Shown piece after piece: positions 35,976 through 48,578 of a stretch of 64,000 bases of DNA. The position numbers and the translations under genes are program-made. The stretch comes from Glandiceps talaboti (Eukaryota; Hemichordata; Enteropneusta; Spengelidae): assembly GCF_964340395.1 (NCBI RefSeq), contig NC_135563.1, forward strand, positions 15,220,151 to 15,284,150, given 5' to 3'. Positions within the stretch are counted from its first letter, which is position 1. Each line of letters opens with the position of its first letter. The notes below the pieces were generated by a model that ran no database searches, had not been told where the DNA came from, and saw nothing but the letters and a program-made list of their open reading frames with translations.

Positions 35976-38044
35976 TTTCTCTCCTCATTTATAACAAATA
36001 TATAATATGTTATGGTGAGTTTCTTTCACTTATAGCAAATCCTAGTATAATAGGTATTAATCAGAGAAACTTAAATATAGCATATAATCAAAGAAACAAC
36101 TTGTGGATATTTGCATATAAAGTTGACAACTAAAGTACTGTATACTCATAGATATATCGTTCTTCCAAAATAGTTACTGAAATATAAAGTCTTGTCGAAA
36201 AAATTATAATAATGCTTTTTGTGAATTAGTTAGTGTGCAGATTTTAATTATTTGAATTTTTTAATATTCTTGTCATTATATTTGCATAGTTCAAAGTTCA
36301 GCATCATACATGTACAATAACTCTATAGGAGTAAGTTACTATAGGTAGTTTTTTTGTTAATATAGTTTTGATAAGTTAATTACTTTTTGTCATTGCAGTT
36401 ATAGTAGTATATTCTGCAAGGTAGAACATGGCTTCAGGACAAATTTCCATGCAAAGTTATTGGAATCTCGCCAAACTCTGCAACATGGAAGTTTGATCTT
36501 TGTAAAATGATAGAAATTTTGGGGTTCATCATTATTTTCAAGGAAATTGACAATCTTTTTATTTTGCCATATGATTAACACCATTTGCAGCAGCCATTTT
36601 GAATTCTAAAATGAGTTAATTCTAATATAAATTTGACCACTGTTTGAAAAATTTCCATGGTAACCCCTGATTGTTTTTCTTGATTTTAACTGAGAATGGG
36701 TTGTAGTTTTCTTCAGTAAAGTTACAGCAAGAGTTTAAAACTTTTATTTTTGGAGGCACATTCTACTTAACATATTTTAGTGTCTGTTAGGATTGATGAC
36801 AAACTCCTGTTCTGCTTGCTATATTGAAAGTGATAGCACTCTGGTCTATAATTGTTGTTACAAATGGATTATTTGACATTAAATTGTGACCATGGGTCAA
36901 AGGGCATTAGCATACACAACTATTAAATGAAAAGTGAGAAGACATAAATCGAATACATAAAATATGTGAAATAGTAATGACTATAAAAGTGAGTGATATT
37001 AAATATGACATGCCAAATACAGCCCATTGCAAGTTAGTGTGTTTGATACAACTATGCAGAAACCAATAAGAACCTGCACATGCTACATTTTAAGATAAAT
37101 GTAGCAAGATTGCAATTTCTTGCTACATTTTAACTACATGGAAGAAATTGTTTAAATGAACTGCTACTAGACACAGACATATGGGCACCAATGTTTTAAC
37201 ATTTGCATTTGTTGTCTGCATGTTAGTTTATTTTATTTATACAAAATTTTGCAAGAAACTCTATTCATTCAATCTTGCTATCTTGGAGTATCTAACAGAG
37301 CCAGTGAACACTAACTTGTAATGGGCTGTAAAAGCTTATAATGTGTTATTTACTTTGAAATAGTCATGTATCTATTAGCCTGGGACCATACTCTATTGTA
37401 AGGCTACAGGGGTAGGGGTGGGGTAGGGGGGATATGTCTCCTTTGTAGGACAGTTTGGCTATGCTAAAAATCTATCCATGACATCCACATTGGTTTGTGA
37501 TAAACTAATATAGAACAAGCATTTGAACAGTTGTAATTGCTATGAAACCCAGGGGGTATAATTGTTAATATACTGACAGCCAAAATAGTAGCACTAGTAT
37601 TTTAGGAATTAATTACTGACATTGAAGTTTTGGCAGAATTTGCATTACATGGACTGAGGCTTTAATGTGTTCTCAAATAATTGAACACAATATCATGTCA
37701 GTTTCTATTGTGGATAAGTCATTAATTCTCATTTATGAGAGAATAAGTTATTATGTAAAAACTGAGTGCTCTTCTCATTTACACCCAACAGTTTCAAATG
37801 ACACTGTACACTTATTTTTAGATATTTGCAAATAACCTATGTAATTCTCAGACAGTACTCATAGTGCAAATTTACAATTGATGTAATAAATACAATGGAT
37901 TGTTTAGTTAAGGCCAAATAAACTATATGCTGCATCTTACAAATCTGTTGTCATGGTACTTTGTCAGGGCTCAACATCACCTCATGCTAAAGTTTAAATG
38001 TAGAATAAAGACCCATCAACATTTGTAAATAATTATAGACTCTG
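35976..38044. other. Intergenic, nothing firm
   Basis: Very AT-rich, with no exon, and no repeat boundary beyond the SINE head. A G-rich stretch (GGGGTAGGGGTGGGG) occurs near 37410-37430. Confidence 0.5.
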
Positions 38045-38172
38045 GATGGATGGATGGATGGATGGATGGGTGGGTGAATGGATGGGTGGTAGGTGGATGA
38101 TGGGATGGATGGATAGGTGGGTGGTGGGTGGATGGATGGATGGGTGGATGGATGAGTGGGTGGGTGGTGGAT
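38045..38172. repeat. (GGAT)n / (GGTG)n degenerate microsatellite
   Basis: About 128 bp of GGAT units with GGTG and other interruptions; an older tract than the pure ones elsewhere. Confidence 0.9.
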
Positions 38173-38262
38173 CAAACATTAACATATAAACAATGCTTGT
38201 GTAGACTAGTCACATATTCACCTACTTAGTATTATTTTTGTATCTAATAATGTTTATCTTTC

Positions 38263-38344
38263 CATTCATTCATTTGTTCGTTTGTTCGTTCGTTCGTTCG
38301 TTCGTTCGTTCATTCATTCATTCATTCATTCATTCATTCATTCA
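38263..38344. repeat. (TTCG)n / (TTCA)n microsatellite
   Basis: TTCG units followed by TTCA units. Confidence 0.9.
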
Positions 38345-39157
38345 ATGAATTTATTACATTGTATTATCAGGAATGATTCCAGTGTAGGATCTCATCACAC
38401 CAGGAATCCAAGCTGTCCTGCTTTACATGTAAAGGTCATACAACATCACATATCTCTGGAAAGGCATGTATTCCATGCTGGATCTCCTGTAGCTACAATA
38501 ATTCTTACATAATTTTATTTTGAGCATTTTATATGATAATTATTTATTAGTGCAATGCCCCCCCCCCCCCCCGTATTAAACGATTAAAAAATAACGTTTC
38601 TGTTATTCCAACTTCATATCGGGTTGAGGACACTATTCGGCTTGCAAAAGACATATATTACAAAATGTCTACTTTCTGATGAAACCAGCTGTATAAAATC
38701 AAACACAATAAGAAATGTATAGTGGTGTAGATAGTCAACTCTGTAGTATTTACAACTGAAAAAGACAGCTTGCATAGTCACTTACATTGTTTGTTGGCAC
38801 AGAGACATTTACGACCAGATATGACACTTTATTGAAATCTAATCGCACTTCCATTCTTCACTAGCTAGATAGCTATTGACATACTCAATCTCAGACACAG
38901 TGTGAATGAACGGTCATTCAACCTCCGTACGTGTACACTGCGACTTGTACTTTCATCGTCGCAAAAAACACTGTCCCTTTTACGGCAAAGCTACCTCACA
39001 TTCTCTCCCCGCCTGCAGCGGAAAAAAATATGAGTCTGGGACATTTTACTTTAACATGGATTTTCAATCATTGAAAGAACACAGTCAATCAAGAAGATTT
39101 TCCTTGAGTATTTTATTTCATATAAAGTTCTATTGCTAATCAGTATTATTACATGTA

Positions 39158-39630
39158 GCCAATGTAGCACAACTCTCAACTACTATTATACTCAATGACA
39201 GCACAGTCTGTGCTGACAGTGACAGTATTCATATCGATTCAGTGACGTAATGTTTCACCTTAAACATTACGTCATCGATTTTCATGATAATTGACTATTT
39301 GCAGAAATAATAAAATTCAGTAAAATTATAATGCCCTCGATATCAGTATGCGATTGTAGTAGTGTTGCGCCGGATCGGAGTTTAGATAAGACGTAGGAAA
39401 AAAAGGCGCGAGCGACTGTCGACAGTCTAGTCGTTCGTATACGGAGTGAATAGTATTAGCCAATAGCAGAACTCTAAACTACTATTATACTCAGTGACAG
39501 TGGTGATATTCAAATTGATTCAGTGACGTAATGTTTCACCTTTAAAATTACGTCATCTGATTTCGTCACAAACAATAAAAATAATGTAAAATTATGCAAC
39601 TAATCGTATATTATACGGAGCGAATAGCCA
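39158..39630. repeat. Tandem duplication of about 300 bp with CRE palindromes
   Basis: Two diverged copies begin AGCCAAT (39158 and 39459), pass through CTACTATTATACTCA and each contains a palindrome of TGACGTAATGTTT and its complement. In copy 1 the arms are perfect over 13 bp (39243-39255 and 39262-39274, 6-bp loop); in copy 2 (39524-39555) they are slightly shorter. Each copy ends near TATACGGAG(T/C)GAATAG. The palindromes provide four TGACGTAA sites of the CREB/ATF/bZIP class. Confidence 0.8.
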
Positions 39631-40112
39631 GGATAATTCTATTCTGCGTGTCATCTATGACGTTAAATATTTCTGTCGTCAAAGGAAGCAAGGTACCAAA
39701 TAATTGTTATTTTCATTATTTGTTGTGAAATTTCATTTGACAGAACCGAAAAATGAAGTATGCCTGAATTTTGTTTTCACAAATTGCTAACTTTTCCTAC
39801 AACAATACAACTACACTTCTTCAAGCCTACAGGGTATTTTTTCACTCTTTTTAAAAATACTTTCTTTTCTTTCTTTTTAAAAAAAAAACCCACGAGCGTT
39901 CTTTCGTGTGAAATGGTGACATGAGTGGATGATTGTACTACTTGGTATAAACTGGGGGAAAAAAGAAAAAAGTCGATAACATTTTCCTTTACAAACTCAG
40001 ACTAAAAAAGAAACAACTTCCTGAGGGACCGTGTCAGTCTATACAGATAAAACATAATACGCGAATAACTACTTCGTCCAGCAAAGTATTATTATAGTAA
40101 CTTTTAACATAG

Positions 40113-41788
40113 TTAACGCGTGGCAATGTGTGGTTCCATAGTCATTGTGGGTGGAGCACGGCGAGGACGACGCTGAAGCAAGGTTCGGAATACCTCAGCA
40201 ATGCACTTTGCATCTGACAAAGCACGGTGTTCAATTTTCGGTTGTGCCAGACCAAGACCGTCATACATTTCGGCAAGATTCGGCCAATGTCGGCTTCGCC
40301 TTTGCCCTTTTAAGGATTTGTACTCTGTCTTCAGTTCTACGAACTCGGAAGCAAAGCTTGGATACGTCAGCTTTGAGATGATGAACTGGGTGTAAATAAA
40401 TCGGCCACAGTCAAACGGCCTAGGGTCCATTTTTTTTGGAGAAAAAAGAAGAGACACTTTCAAATAAAGTTCATACAAAAATAAGAAACAACAAATCACA
40501 CTAGAACTACTTTAGTGGATTAAATACCAAGATCAGATATCTGCATGTGCTTTCATCTTATGATTGGAGACAAGAATCGTGCCAAATGAAACTTTTTTCA
40601 GATGTGCAACCAACAAGAAGTCAGTCAACCTAAAAGTCTAATTTTCTTATTTGTGTTATGTTTCGTCGTTTCTATCGTGGGACTATGTGGTAAACAAACA
40701 GGGCGTAATAACGCTCAGCACACCAAATAATAGGACTAAGAAAGGGTACAATTCAAAACGCAAACTGAATTGTGACGATGGACGAACCAACATCTCAGTA
40801 CGCCAACTGCGCATCGAGATGGGGAAAATCTGGGCTATTTATACCCTGCGGGCGGATCCTACTTGAATAGCTTAAAGTAAACGCGAACGTCGTAGGAAAC
40901 ACCTATAGTTACTTTCTTGGCAAATTAATAAATGTACTGCAATATTTAATGATTTACTATTCTGTGTATATTTGTTTTGAAATGTAGTTTGCAATAATGT
41001 CAGATTAGCTTGTACTCTGAATAAGAAGTATTCGTGGCAGAAAATGTGTTCTCTCAAGTTGTTTTTTTTACTTACCCATCAGTAACCAGTTTAAAATTTG
41101 TCGGTTGGCTTGTCGGACTTAGGCCCATAGAAACCATCCAATCAATAAATCGGCCCCAAACTATAGGAAACGTGTCTGCCTTGTCAACTGTTTCCTTGAA
41201 CGGAACAAAAACAAGTAAAGTGTTAATAATTTCAACGTATAATGCACTTTCTAGTTTGATTAGGTAACGCAGTGGGTTGCTATTTTCTGAATGTTGAAAC
41301 TCGTCCAGGTAATACCGATATCTCTGAAAGGCTTAAGTCGTTAATTCAAAGTGAGACAGCGCGTGACACGGACACTGACACACACGCATGCATGCGCACC
41401 ACGCTTTAAAAAAGTACAACACAAAAAAGTTTACAATTAAAATACGTACTTGTGATATCTCTGTTAAATCTAAGCAATACTTAGATAGGACAGGGTGTTT
41501 CACTGGACGACACACGGACTGGAACTCTCCTTTCTGCAATACGAAAGGTTTGAATCAATATCCTTAACGAAAGTCGATAAACTGAATTTTGGAAATGAAA
41601 GTTGACATATATAAGATAAGATAGGTATGGTGTACCTGTTGAAGAGTTCGGGAGTCGAGAATGATTGCTCCGATTTCTATGATCTCTGGTTGAAACCCAG
41701 CTGGTGCTGGCTGTGATGAAAACATGTGATAACGACCGAAGCAGGTAGCCTCGAGATCAATACATAAGTAAAACCGTGGGCGAGCCAT
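40113..41788 (-). CDS. ERI1-like DEDDh 3'-5' exoribonuclease, copy A
   Basis: Four coding exons: 41636-41788, 41450-41533, 41076-41194 and 40113-40419, giving 220 residues from ATG to stop, with GT-AG borders and intron phases 0, 0, 2. The protein is essentially only the exonuclease domain. Exo I is IDLEATC (Asp11, Glu13), followed by PEIIEIGAIILD; FQSVCRPVKHP and LTEISQ match the ERI1/3'hExo family; ETVDKADTFP leads to DW and LVTDG; exo II is DGPFDC; exo III is HRALSDAK with the His and Asp of a DEDDh enzyme. All expected metal-binding and general-base residues are present, so it should be active. Relatives trim the 3' ends of histone mRNA, 5.8S rRNA and small RNAs. Unlike ERI1 it has no N-terminal SAP domain. 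It is the most downstream of three tandem paralogues. Confidence 0.93.
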
Positions 41789-44640
41789 TCCTTCTTGGAT
41801 GTGGTAACTGCAGCACCACAGTTGACAAACTACTAACCAGGCGTAGTCTCTCTGCTATTTAACACAAACTGATAGCTATTCCAGGAACCAATGAGTCGAG
41901 ACAATCGTGTTGTTGTGGTTGTGTTGTTCACATGTTTCAGGTGAAATCATGCGGGTGTGAAATGACAATGATATTAGTATACCTGGAAGGCTAAGTAAAA
42001 GTGAATTCGTCGTACCTGTATTCCAGGTATACAAAATGATTGGTACGTTCTAGTAGGGACGTATAGACGTTTGTACATCCCTGGTTTTATTTAGTTCACC
42101 TGTCTTCCAAACCTATCTATAATTTATAGCATGCACCAAAGAAGATTAATTGCAAAATATATATATATATGTTAACTCAGTAATCTTGTAGAGTTTGATG
42201 TTCTTGGCCTTGATGATTGAGCAACAGGAAAGGTGTTTGCACATATTTGTTGTTTATCTGTCCAGTGGTGTTTAATGTACTTATATACAGACACAGACAA
42301 GTAATACAGAGGAGTGTATACGCATGAGAGATTAGAGATATGTCTGGAGTAATAACCATTAGATTGACCTCTGACCTCAGACCACTTGTTAGATGGTCTC
42401 GCTGTTGTGAGCAGTGAAATCCTGGATAATAGGGAACTTGCAAACCCGCCATGTTGAATGTTGCATCATGGAAAATGTGATAATAAATACTAAGCAATTA
42501 GTATTGTAAACAATGTTGATACATTGTCTGTAACAACAAATAATCAATTTATAGTTACGCTGACCATTGTGGGGGGTTTATTTTATCGGTAGCTCCAGAT
42601 TACGTATTGTGATAACCACAGATAATCCCACAGTACTTTGCGTCTGAGCATGCTCAGTCTGGATTGCAAGTCCCCTATTGTCAAATTGGAAGTGGATAAT
42701 ACCTATTAGATTCAATACAATTGGTAACTAAATAAACTGTTAAAATAGTTGCTGTTTATTAAAGTGTTCATCGTACACTCTTTTTTGCGATCATCTTCTC
42801 CGAGATCCGACTCGTGTAACATGTTCTAGACAGACATATTCATGTAGTATGATATGAAATGATGGTTTTTATATCTACAATATGGACTGGGTAATGACAA
42901 TATGTTACAATTTTACACGAATATCAAATAACTCTTGAGGCTAAACACCAACAGGGCTATTCTATACAGAATGTAAGAGACATAAATACTTAGGGTATTA
43001 ACTTTTTCACGATCTCCAGATAAACGTTTGTGGTTCTTTTAAGTACAGTTTCGCGACTTTCAGCCAAATTCGGTCAGTGTTGAACTATATACTGTTGTCC
43101 AATCCATTGTTAACAACTGTGATGAGAAAAGGCGGGAAGGGGATACTTGTCTTTTCTTTGTGATAAATGAAGTGTTTTCTACTTATGAAGTGATTAATAT
43201 GACAATATATATAATACTTTGATATAAGTCATCTTATCGTTTACATTACAAGTACCATGACGATATCTATTATACATACACCAATCAAAACATCGCTAAA
43301 TAGTCATGTGACTTGTATTCAAATTTCAATGCACGTATCATAAGTGGAAAGTGCAAGCTGTAGTGTTCCTTATTCATTTACATGATAAAGTAATACCCCG
43401 GGGTACCACCACCACCATCACCACCATTCATGGCTATATCGACACGGACGAGTAGAAAACAACTTGTGTCTGACTATAAACAAACTCCTCATGTGACCCG
43501 TACTACAGAGCTACATCTCCTACGTGCTTGCATGGGATAGTGTTCTGGATGCTTAGCCATATCCATTGGTATAACACATTTACGCGTCGACGTGTGTGGT
43601 ATTTCCTTGCCTAACAAAGTATGCATGGTATTAATATTATATATGTAATCACACACACCCATCAATTATTTTCTACTATTTTAATCTTAGGAGGATCATT
43701 TACGGGACAGCTATACACTTTATGACGTTCTCTGACTCACGTGTCATGTATCAGTCTAATTTTCACCGGGGCGATTGGGGCCATGGGGTACTCGACTCCT
43801 ATTGAAAAGATAAAATCTAGGTATGCGTAGCTCTTTTTCGGCGTCTGAGTCTCAATGAGATGGGTTTTTTCGCATTTATTTTGTTTGAAAGTAGTCCTGG
43901 CGAAAGGAGTACTCTTACTGAAGACTCTGGTATATTTTTGGCATGTCCTACATGTTGGGTTTGGCTCTTGAAAATAAATAAAGTGGAAATAAGCTTATAA
44001 TTACGAGAAAGTGCTATGAATTAAGCTACATTAAACCATAGACAAATTTAAGTAAGTGTGATTAACTGTAATTCCTCAAAGCATTAAGTTCAAAAACCTT
44101 TTTTCGGGGGGGGGGGTTATTCCGTAACTGGTGACAGACATCGCTGCAATTAACTGGCACGCATGACGTGAGTAGTTCCCACCCCGCAATTTTTAGTAGC
44201 CGCACTATTGCAAATGCCGTATTGTATTGCAACATAGTGCACTTCAACACATTGCACTGAAACGAAATAAGCTAAGCTTTGCTGATGATGGCGCTCTTTA
44301 TCCTTCTTCAGGTGCACTACAAGATCAGCACACACTCAATAAAGGATGGCTACACTAAAAGCGATCTTTCTTGTAATATGTCTTGCTATTAAGCTTAAAC
44401 ACAATAGACTGATTCTACTGCCAGATTATATAGTAAATGACAATTATTTACAAATTAAATGAATAATTAATAATAGCTGATGTGGGAAATATTCCAAATA
44501 CACTCGTCTTGCCTTTGGTCGCCCAATTATTTAAGTAAGTCTTATTTGCTATCTGAAGCAACATACTAGCTTTTCAGGACGACACTGGTTTTTAAAAATA
44601 TTTTTAAAAATATATTTCACCAGAAATTGTTACAAAATGG
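41789..44640. other. Spacer between exonuclease copies A and B, left part
   Basis: About 2.9 kb without a recognised exon; the 106-codon minus frame at 42177-42497 has no features. It should include the promoter of copy A, but no TATA box or clear motif was identified. A short CCA-rich tract lies near 43407-43427 and a poly-G run near 44106-44115. Confidence 0.45.
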
Positions 44641-44659
44641 TACATAACAGAAAAAAAGA

Positions 44660-45110
44660 GGATAGAGCGAATAAGGCAATGAGTTCAAATTTCTGACAAA
44701 ACGACTTCCAACTAATAATTACACTAATACATGTACTAAAAGAAAGAAAAACAAAAAAAAGAAGAGCAAAATATTCCTGGTGTCCATATTTATACAGTTA
44801 CACTTATCAAATGAAGTGAAGTGTAAACAATACACTATGCACTGAAATGGAAAGAAACAACAACGGAAGACGGGAAAAATGAATCGAATATGTAAAATAT
44901 AGTGTTTTAGATTTGTCTTGAATGCATGGTGATTATGGGTATTCTTTAAAGTAGGGGGAAGAGAGTGCCAGTGTTTTACAGCAGCATATTTGAAATTGAA
45001 TTGGCAAAATGTATGATGTACTTTTGGTATACTTCTGTGCAGCCAGAGAGTCAAGTCCTAGTCTTGAAACATTATAAAGATTATAGCCCAGAGACTGACT
45101 GTCATGGTTT
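44660..45110 (-). mobile_element. 3' fragment of a LINE (ORF2 C terminus)
   Basis: On the minus strand a frame reads HTFCQFNFKYAAVKHWHSLP, then PTLKN and FKTNLKHYIL. This corresponds to the C-terminal block of CR1/L2-type ORF2 (compare PRLWNSIPDEL and FKRKLKTHLF of the LINE at 15.2 kb). The reading upstream of about 45054 continues in another frame, so at least one frameshift is present; the reverse-transcriptase core is missing. It is followed by T-rich sequence. This is an old, heavily truncated copy of a different subfamily from the 13.8-kb element. Confidence 0.65.
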
Positions 45111-45649
45111 TACTATCTCACGCTATCTGAATGGATTTCTGTAGAAAGTGTTATTGTGTTTGTCTATATAAAGAGAAAATCACTGGCAGCGAAAAAGGTT
45201 TAAAAGTTAGACATGAGAAGGCCAGAACTTCCAAAGACTAGATGAGCGCACTCCCTACATTGTGAAGACCGAGGTCAAAAAATCCACTTCACCGCATTAT
45301 AATCAATATCTTACACCAGGCAATGTCTCTTGGTTATAGCAAGGCTTAATTCTTATAATCTGTAAGTGTTTTGAGTGAAAAATTAACAATGGTGTTAGTT
45401 GGAATCCCACCGCTGCCACCATGTAATATAGTGATGTGTTATCAAGAAGGCCTGGATGAGCAATGGCGTAAAAATGGAATATCAAATATTTCTGCAGTGT
45501 ACGAAAGAGTAGGGTGTGTCTATTTTTTCATTTGTAAATATTTAGGGTTTATATATATATGAGCTTTTGTTCTTCACCTGTTTTCAAGTTAAGATCAATG
45601 CTCTATTAAAGCTCAGACCACTATAACTCATTCTCGCAAATCAGATATT

Positions 45650-45697
45650 AACGGTGCACCGTGGATGGTGTCGTAAAAGAGGCTGTAGTTTACGATA
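45650..45697. repeat. Diverged single copy of the 49-bp repeat of 11.9 kb
   Basis: It starts with ACGGTGC and contains GGTGTCGTAAAAGAGGCTGT and AGTTTACGA, lining up along its length with the unit at 11843-11991, with a 1-bp length difference and about ten mismatches. It lies 35 bp past the stop codon of exonuclease copy B, hence probably in its 3' UTR. Presence at two unlinked places shows a dispersed element rather than a local satellite. Confidence 0.75.
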
Positions 45698-45732
45698 AAG
45701 ATATAGCGATAGGTCTCGTGGTACAGCGTGAT

Positions 45733-47281
45733 TCAGTATGCAGCACTGTATGGAGTCATCGCAGTTAGTCGTGGAACATATTGCTGACCTCGATATCGGA
45801 GTAAAATTGTGAAAATATACGCAACACATTTGGCATCCGACAATGCACGATGAAGTGTTGGTAGCTGATCCAATGAAGTACCGAGACCAAACATCATTTC
45901 GTATAACTTCGGGTACCTTCGGTTTTGCCTAGAACCCATGTACAGCCTGTACTCATTCTTCAGCTCAATAAAGTGACGGGCAAAATTTGGAAAGGCCAAC
46001 TTCGAAATCTTGCTGAATTGAATGAAAAGATATCTCCCACAGTCAAATGGTCTAAAATATAGGAAAAATGAATGAACGAATGAATGAATTAACAAATGAA
46101 TGATGATTAGTGACAATAAAAGGAGAAAAAAATTTTAAAATATATTTTGGGTATGGTAATTTTTTATGGCATATCAAGGGTACTGCAGCAGTTCATTATT
46201 TGCAATTAGTAAGAACGTGTAAACATTCCAATTTAAAATAATAGCTGATAATCTCAGCTTGTATAACTTTTAGAATGGACACGTGTGGGTTGTGAGTACT
46301 CACAGAATATGATATACGCCTACAAACCCCATTCAGCAGATGTGGATGTAAAGGTTTATAGGCCTAGATGCTAGATGTTGTAATTGGTTAAAAGGTAAAC
46401 TTGTTCGAAAGTATTACAAACTGTGCAAGAGTACAGTTGAAAAACATCGCCAACAAATCCATCACTGTGTATTTTGTACATTAACCAACTACACTTATCC
46501 CAGAGAAACATAATTAGAGCGGATTCAATAATTCCATTGTTAATAATATTACCCCCCCCCCCCCCCACCTTCACAAACAAAAATGATAACCTACCCATCA
46601 GTGACGAGTTGAAACTTTGGCGTTGGGCTCGCAGGTGCCAATCCTTCAGTTTCAAGCCAGGCGATAAAGCGCCCCCATACGACGGGAAACTCATCGGCCT
46701 TATCAACAGTTTCCTGGTACCAGATATACATTGATATGAGTACGTGGTATTGTATTTATACGAAAGGTTGTCATTAACTATTCCTTGGACAATCTCTTCA
46801 GGTTTGTTAGAAATAGTTCTGACAATGATGAGAAATTCTTGACAGAGATTATCGGAGAGAAACTGTCAGACAACAATCTGAGACGACCGTGACAGCTGTT
46901 GTTTTGTAATACTAGTGACTACATGTATCGATATACGCATATACTTTACAAAGGCCAATAACACATGTATAGAACAGTGAAAATATGTGAACTTACTTGT
47001 GATATTTTGGTTAACTGTTGACAAAATAGCGATAAATTTGGGTGTTTAACTGGACGACAGTATGACTGGAACTCTCCCTTCTATGAGAAATATGACCATA
47101 AAGATTTATATTCAATATTGTGATGAATTATGACCGACCCAAGATGACAAAATACACCTCCATATACATGCTACACGCTACATGCTACACTTCCATACAT
47201 GCTACAATCAATTTCAAGGTTGCTGTACGATACAAATTTTCATGAATAGTTCTAAAAATACGGAGCCCCACCACCATTATC

Positions 47282-47337
<56 letters not shown>

Positions 47338-47638
47338 CCACCACCACCACCACCACCACCACCACCACCACGACGACGACGACGACAACAACAACAAACG
47401 AATTTCAGATTAACAATTATTACGACTGCAGAACTAGAAATCACTGCTTATTCATTCTTATGAGACTGTAACCTCTCAATAAATCATTTACCTTTTCAAG
47501 TGTATGCGAGTCCAAAATGACAGCACCAATATCTGTGATTTCAGGTTGGAAACCAACAGGTACTGGTTGGCTAGAGTACTTGGCATCGTAGCACGTTGCT
47601 TCTAAGTCTAGGCAAAGATAGAACGGTGGTCGCGCCAT
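45733..47638 (-). CDS. ERI1-like DEDDh 3'-5' exoribonuclease, copy B
   Basis: Coding exons 47492-47638, 46997-47080, 46595-46713 and 45733-46051; 222 residues, phases 0, 0, 2 as in copy A. Motifs in order: LDLEATC (exo I), PEITDIGAVILD, FQSYCRPVKHP, LTKISQ, ETVDKADEFP, LVTDG, then exo II DGPFDC and exo III HRALSDAK. All DEDDh residues are kept. Its N terminus MARPPFYLCLDLEATC is almost the same as that of copy A, while the C-terminal tail after the last motif differs (YSAAY end). The loop between exo II and III is two to four residues longer than in C. A 3'-5' RNA exonuclease role, probably in small-RNA, histone-mRNA or rRNA end processing, follows from the family; the substrate cannot be read from sequence. 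The open frame labelled by the first ATG upstream of MARPPF (47650) would add only MYRS and is a possible alternative start. Confidence 0.93.
47281..47397. repeat. (CAA)n(CCA)n(CGA)n trinucleotide tract in intron 1 of copy B
   Basis: About 19 CAA units, 12 CCA units and several CGA units. The Gln-Pro-Arg and the opposite Leu-Trp frames across it are artefacts, because the tract lies between exons 1 and 2 of a well-defined gene. Confidence 0.9.
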
Positions 47639-48578
47639 GCTCCTGTACAAATTTATGTTTCACTCTACAGGTACGTACAATCTCCGATCTAAGACAGCAG
47701 TGTATGTCCAGTGTGTGTACGTGTATGTCCTGTCTGCGACACCAGTAAAAAGAGATAAGTGGAATTTTAACAACGCCCATTTCTATGTACTATAAATATG
47801 ACCTGGACACCCTTTACTAAGAAATGAAGTGCTGTACACATATACTCTTACGGACGATAGGGCATTCAACTCCACACAAATCAAAGACGTCATACTTCTC
47901 TGAATATTATATTTTGTTTTAATACTAATATTCCTGCATACATATTAACACTATAGATTTGACAGTCAGAGTTCAGCTATGTAGGTCTATCTACAACACA
48001 CTTTCATTTACGTTTTACTTTCATCATTCAATTATTGCGTGGATTGGAAGTCGATGTGTGTGTGTGTATGTATGTGTGTGTGTGTGTGTGTGTGTCTGTC
48101 TGTCTGTCTGTCTGTCTGTGCGCATGCTCATGGGAATATAAAAGCCACGACGTATGATACTTTTTTTCATAAAAAATTTAAGTAAACAATTATGAAATTG
48201 GAAGAGTATTTGATGATTCCAATAAACTGTTAGTAATTCGTCTCAAAACACGTTTGTTTTTAAATGAAATAAGCTTAAGGGCACACAAAAGAAGCTTTTT
48301 GACAAATACATTTTAGTTTCACTTTTAATGATGGCATCTGCATAGTACATGTACATCTAGTTTAACAAACAATGTTTAGAGGGGTATTAGTACAATGAAC
48401 CCACTTTGTCTCATTTTACATCAGGTTTTATCATAACAAAAAAACAGACAATAGAAACACAGAAAGAGACCAACAATAATGAAAAGGAATATACCCATCA
48501 AATCCACAACCACCACCACTATAACAAAACAGTCAATAAAATGTAAGAACATTGGATTCATCTTTTGGTTGTCAGATT
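47639..48578. other. Spacer between exonuclease copies B and C, left part
   Basis: No exon recognised. Contains a (TG)n(TCTG)n microsatellite at 48055-48119 and presumably the promoter of copy B. Confidence 0.5.

Noticed and set aside
47182-47463. Poly-Gln/Pro/Arg frame
   Set aside because: Lies in intron 1 of exonuclease copy B and consists of trinucleotide repeats.
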